NCBI GenBank assembly: GCA_019925105.1
Contig: JAHGAU010000008.1
Location: 248,001 to 312,000, forward strand
Direction of reading: 5' to 3'
Origin: Niebla homalea
Lineage: Eukaryota > Ascomycota > Lecanoromycetes > Lecanorales > Ramalinaceae
DNA length: 64,000 nt
Part shown: one piece after another, positions 60,456 to 64,000 of the stretch
Position numbering within the stretch: the stretch's first letter is position 1
Layout: each line of letters opens with the position of its first letter
The notes under the pieces: generated by a model
Databases searched by the model: none
What the model was told of the DNA's origin: nothing
Seen by the model: the letters and a program-made list of their open reading frames with translations, nothing else
Position numbers and translations under genes: made by a program

Positions 60456-61319
60456 GAGCCGAAGGAGGGTCTGTCAGAATCCCTTGATCTGACAAATGAG
60501 AAGAGGGGGAAGTTCGCATGCAATTGAACATTCGCAAGCTGTCATCCTCGCATAGTACGACCAGGCAACTTCTTCATGATCATGATTGCTAGCCTCAAGA
60601 GGTTGGGACGTTGCCTCGATGGAATCAAGGTGCATAACTTGCACCGCAATCATCCCCCTTGTACACAATGAACTATCCAATTCTCCCTCAGAGAAACCAC
60701 AGATTCTTTCCCCTCATCGATAGCCGTATGAACGTATCAACCATGTCATCAAATCTGCTTCGCCAAGGTTTTATTCTACGAGAGCATTTATCCGTCATGT
60801 CGCAAACACAACACCGAATCACGTCCAGCTCTCAAAGCACCCAACCAGAAAACGAGGAAATGCATGCACGACGACTGCGTTCGCAGTTACGCACGCGCGC
60901 CGTCCCGTGGATCATGTAGGATTACCGCAGCATCACCCGGTTCAGAATTGATGACCTGATCAGGTACATAATACATAAACCCCACTCACATCTCCCGTAT
61001 GTGACATCGATCTCCCCTCCAACAAGCCAAAACCCCTCTCCTCATCACGCAAAATGAACAAGAGTAACACGTAAGCTACAGTTCTTCACTCCGACTCCGG
61101 CATCCGACGCCACGCCACAACACTTTTGCGTTTCTATCGTATTCTAAGCGGTGAAAAAGGCCTGTAGTAGGACCACGAATGCGCTAAAGGGGCGAGTGGG
61201 TACATGGGTCTCCACTTCAAGAATAATAATAGTAATAACGCTGGTGGGTAAAGTCTGCGTGCATATGCACCCCACTCACGAGAAAGGGGAAGTTTTGTCA
61301 TCGGCGGTGCGACGCCCGC

Positions 61320-62760
61320 CTTGTCAACGCTGGAGAACGACAAGAGATGCCTAGATGGGTAAGGTTCTGGGAAAGGCCACCGCCCCGGGCGGGCAAAAGC
61401 GTGGAAGGTGGAGTATTGTTACGGATCCAGCAGTGATGAACTTGTGATCGAGCGGGATCAATTGGCTGGGAGGCGATTGGAAAACAGGTTCTCGCGACGG
61501 CTCGCCGCATTCGATGCTGAAGCTGGGAGGCGTCGGATTTTCTCCACAATTGGGCAAGGCATGAAGGCGGTGGACAGGGGTCCTCGCGACGGCGCACCGC
61601 ATTCGATGCTGGAGGAGTTGTGTTTTCCTTGAATTGGGCAAAGCGTAAAGACCGGGGTGTCCACAGGCCCTCCCCTGTTCAACGCTGGACGAGGAGAAAA
61701 GAGCTTGAACGGGCCAAGGCTTCAGTCGTGGTACAGTACAGTCAGCACATTATTATTGATTGGACAAAGTCACCCCGACGGTCCATGAGCGAGGACCGTC
61801 GGGGTTCATTCTGGAATATTTTCCCCCGGTTCGACAGTGGACGAAGCGAGAAAAGCTCGAAGGGGTAAAGCTCAGTCAGCAGGATCGATCGAGTGTGGAC
61901 TTTTGTCTTTCGCATACGACGGCAAACGACCGGAGAAAGACTGAGAAGGGTAAGGTGGCACAACAGCAACATTCCGATGGCTCGAAAAATTGTGCGATGG
62001 CTCGAAGAAATGTCCGAAAAACTGTGCGAGTGCATCCGACGCTGGAGTGTCTGTGTTAACCATATGGCGACGAAACTGGGCGAGTGCAGTTCGACCCTTG
62101 AAAAACTGTGCGGGTGCATTCGACGCTGGAGTGTCTGTGTTTCACTCATAGGGGCAGTCGACCATTTCGGGGACTTTTTTCAGATTGCGGGTTCGACGCT
62201 GGAGGATGGGATTTTTCCCCTTTAGAAACTGTGCGAGTGCATTCGACGCTGGAGTGCCTATGTTTCACTCAAAGGGGCAGTCAACCGAATCCTGACTGCC
62301 ATGGTCGCAGGTCCGACGCTGGAGGATGGTAGTTTTTCCCTTGGAGGTAAAGGATCTTCTCGTGAGGGGTGTACGTGTAGCCGGAATTCGATGCTGGAGG
62401 GATGGGTATTGCCGAGATGGGAAGGGTGTAAATGTAGCCTTTTCGTCTGTTCGAGGACCGGCTTCGACGCCAGAAGCTGGACGTTTGTCTCAACGGGGCA
62501 AGTATAAACTCTGAGACACGAGGCTTTGGCCGAGAGTCATGCCATCGAGTAAAGACATCGAGGGTGAATATTTTTCAAGAGGCACTGTGCGGGAATGATG
62601 AGGCTTCATGGCTGACGACTGCTTAACAATTGTAAAGCAACCGGCTGGTATAATCTACCCATTGGACGTGCAATGAATCAGTACTCTAGGACCGTAAGCC
62701 GTCGCGCAACCGTTACGCAAAAGTGACGATTGAGGGCGCCCCAACTCAACGCCGGAGAGT
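61320..62760 (+). repeat. Array of short interspersed repeats with core TCGACGCTGGAG
   Basis: The 12-nt core or close variants occur on the same strand at 61324, 61511, 61603, 61679, 61831, 62036, 62120, 62193, 62243, 62313, 62388, 62464 and 62746. Higher-order structure is visible. A unit with CTGTGCGAGTGCAT before the core and TTTCACTC after it alternates with a unit with GGATGG and a T-run after the core, with a period of about 120 bp (62105-62224 and 62227-62345). Earlier, CTCGCGACGG precedes the core with a period of about 92 bp. Confidence 0.85.
61772..61805. repeat. Perfect 13-bp inverted repeat (hairpin)
   Basis: ACCCCGACGGTCC at 61772-61784 and its exact reverse complement at 61793-61805 enclose an 8-nt loop. 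It is GC-rich and lies inside the repeat array. Confidence 0.95.
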
Positions 62761-62945
62761 GTCAGTTGTGCTGCAAAAGGGAAAGCGCAAGCGCTTCTGC
62801 TTTGACCTCGGCATGTTCCGCCAATGTCTGGAGTAGCCTTCATTCACTTCGCGCAAAGCTGAATGCTCTGTTGAATGTGGGGAATGTGCGCAACCACGTA
62901 GTCAATGCTTCAGATCCAGCTTGAGACTCGAAAATTATCACAATC

Positions 62946-64000
62946 ATGGCCCCAGCCAAAAGCGACTACGTCAGTGACGTGTGGAAAGATGGCATCTTTA
63001 GTATGCTTGCTTACTACCCTTTCGAGCCCCCATTTACTCCCCACCGCTGACCAGCATGTCGTCCTCCAGACAATCGCGTCGTCTTCTGTACCGGTGGCGC
63101 CGGCACTATCTGCAGTGCCCAAGTTCGCGCCCTCGTTCACCTCGGCGCCAATGCTTGCATCGTAGGGCGCAACCCGTCAAAGACTACCAATATGGCGCAA
63201 GACATTAGCACCGCGCGTAAGGGATCAAAGGTCTTGGGTATTGGCAATGTGGATGTGAGGAAGTACGCGGATTTGGAAGCGGCGGTGGAGAGGTGCGCCA
63301 AGGAGCTGGGTGGGGTGGATTATGTGATGTGAGTCTACAATAAGCCTACTCCACGCGACTTCGGAGTAGTTTTCTCGTGATACCGCTTCGGTTTAAAGAG
63401 AGCCTGAAACTGTCTGATGGAAGGCTATGATTCTGACATGATGAACACAACAGTGCCGGCGCTGCCGGCAACTTCCTCGCCCCCATCTCCCAACTCTCGC
63501 CCAACGCCATGAAATCCGTCATCGACATCGACATCCTCGGTTCTTACAACACCCTCAAAGCCACTCTCCCCCACCTCCTCCGCTCCGTTTCTTCTTCCTC
63601 CACAGCCGCCCCCTCCTCCACCACCTCCTCAACACACGTTCCCCTTGCGCCCAGTGGCCGCATCATTTTCATCAGCGCAACAATCCACTACACGACCCTC
63701 CCACTCCAATCCCACGTCTCTGTCGCCAAAGCCGGCATTGACGCCATGTCCGCCTCTACAGCGATCGAGTATGGCCCTAGGGGTATGACGTCGAATGTCA
63801 TTGCCCCCGGCCCAATTGCAGGGACGGAGGGGATGGAGAGGTTGAGTAGGAAAGGGGATATTGAGAGGAGCATGAAGGGGATGCCGTTGGGGAGGTGGGG
63901 GAAGGTGAAGGAGATTGCGGATGCAACTATATATTTGTTTAGTGATACGGGAGACTTTGTCAATGGGAGTGTGGTGGTCGTGGATGGCGGGGCGTGGAGG
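62946..64000 (+). CDS. SPS19: Peroxisomal 2,4-dienoyl-CoA reductase (Sps19-like SDR), C-terminus cut by window edge
   Basis: Three exons are visible: 62946-63000, 63070-63328 and 63454 to the window edge. The N-terminus MAPAKSDYVSDVWKDGIF leads to the Rossmann motif VVFCTGGAGTICSAQVRAL and then VGRN, a cofactor-binding sign. IAGAAGNFLAPISQLS, VIDIDILGSYNTLKA and VSVAKAGIDAMSA (catalytic Lys region) follow, then NVIAPGPIAGTEGM and VVVVDGGAW. These are specific to 2,4-dienoyl-CoA reductases, which remove conjugated double bonds during peroxisomal beta-oxidation of unsaturated fatty acids. A Ser/Thr/Pro insertion (about residues 150-175) is longer than usual. The final residues, including a possible peroxisomal targeting signal, lie outside the window. 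Confidence 0.9.

Larger units (their letters stand above)
60456..62945. other. 2.5 kb without a gene, mostly a repeat array
   Basis: Contains the interspersed repeat array at about 61320-62760 and a perfect hairpin at 61772-61805. Open frames through the array only mirror the repeats. No protein-coding gene supported. Confidence 0.6.

Noticed and set aside
61351..62514. Several overlapping frames on both strands in the repeat array
   Set aside because: They repeat the same short peptides because the DNA repeats; there is no start context or domain, so no protein is supported.

Overview
This window is nuclear DNA of a filamentous ascomycete (Pezizomycotina), most likely a Dothideomycete-type fungus. 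The signs are many short (about 45-110 nt) GT-AG introns with CTAAC-like branch points, fungal-specific families (Whi3, WSC sensor, PTH11/rhodopsin-domain membrane protein, Tah18) and fungal type I polyketide synthases. Class-level placement is inference. Genes lie on both strands, are spaced by long leaders and gaps, and form no operons.

Layout. 0-11 kb is housekeeping: the 5' end of a mitochondrial GTPase (MTG1), a cyclin L-like protein, a disordered coiled-coil protein, the RNA-binding protein Whi3 and a CCDC97-like protein. 11-19.5 kb is gene-poor and decayed. It holds a broken DHA1 drug transporter, diverged repeats, one intact small methyltransferase and a relic of an O-methyltransferase. 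19.5-35.1 kb is the centrepiece: a non-reducing PKS (SAT-KS-AT-PT-ACP-TE, minus strand) and a highly reducing PKS (KS-AT-DH-ER-KR-ACP, plus strand). They are divergently transcribed from a 1.8 kb shared intergenic region that carries about 175 bp tandem repeats. All catalytic residues I looked for are present in both. This pairing is the classic arrangement for benzenediol lactones (resorcylic acid lactone type) or for alkyl-resorcylic acids. The HR-PKS would make a reduced acyl chain, the SAT domain of the NR-PKS would accept it, the PT domain would cyclise the extended chain and the TE would release it.

35.4-49.3 kb holds a tRNA-Gly, a small secreted acidic protein, Tah18, a two-RRM protein, an ArfGAP (Gcs1), an intact MFS transporter and a fructosamine-kinase-family gene that needs an odd 25-nt removal to stay in frame. 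50.7-64 kb holds a rhodopsin-domain membrane protein, a WSC cell-wall sensor, a membrane-anchored DUF3445 protein, a 1.4 kb array of short interspersed repeats with a conserved core, and the start of a peroxisomal 2,4-dienoyl-CoA reductase that runs off the window.

Exon boundaries were read by eye from splice signals, frame continuity and family conservation. Residue numbers refer to those spliced models. No database search was possible, so product names rest on recognised motifs and family resemblance.
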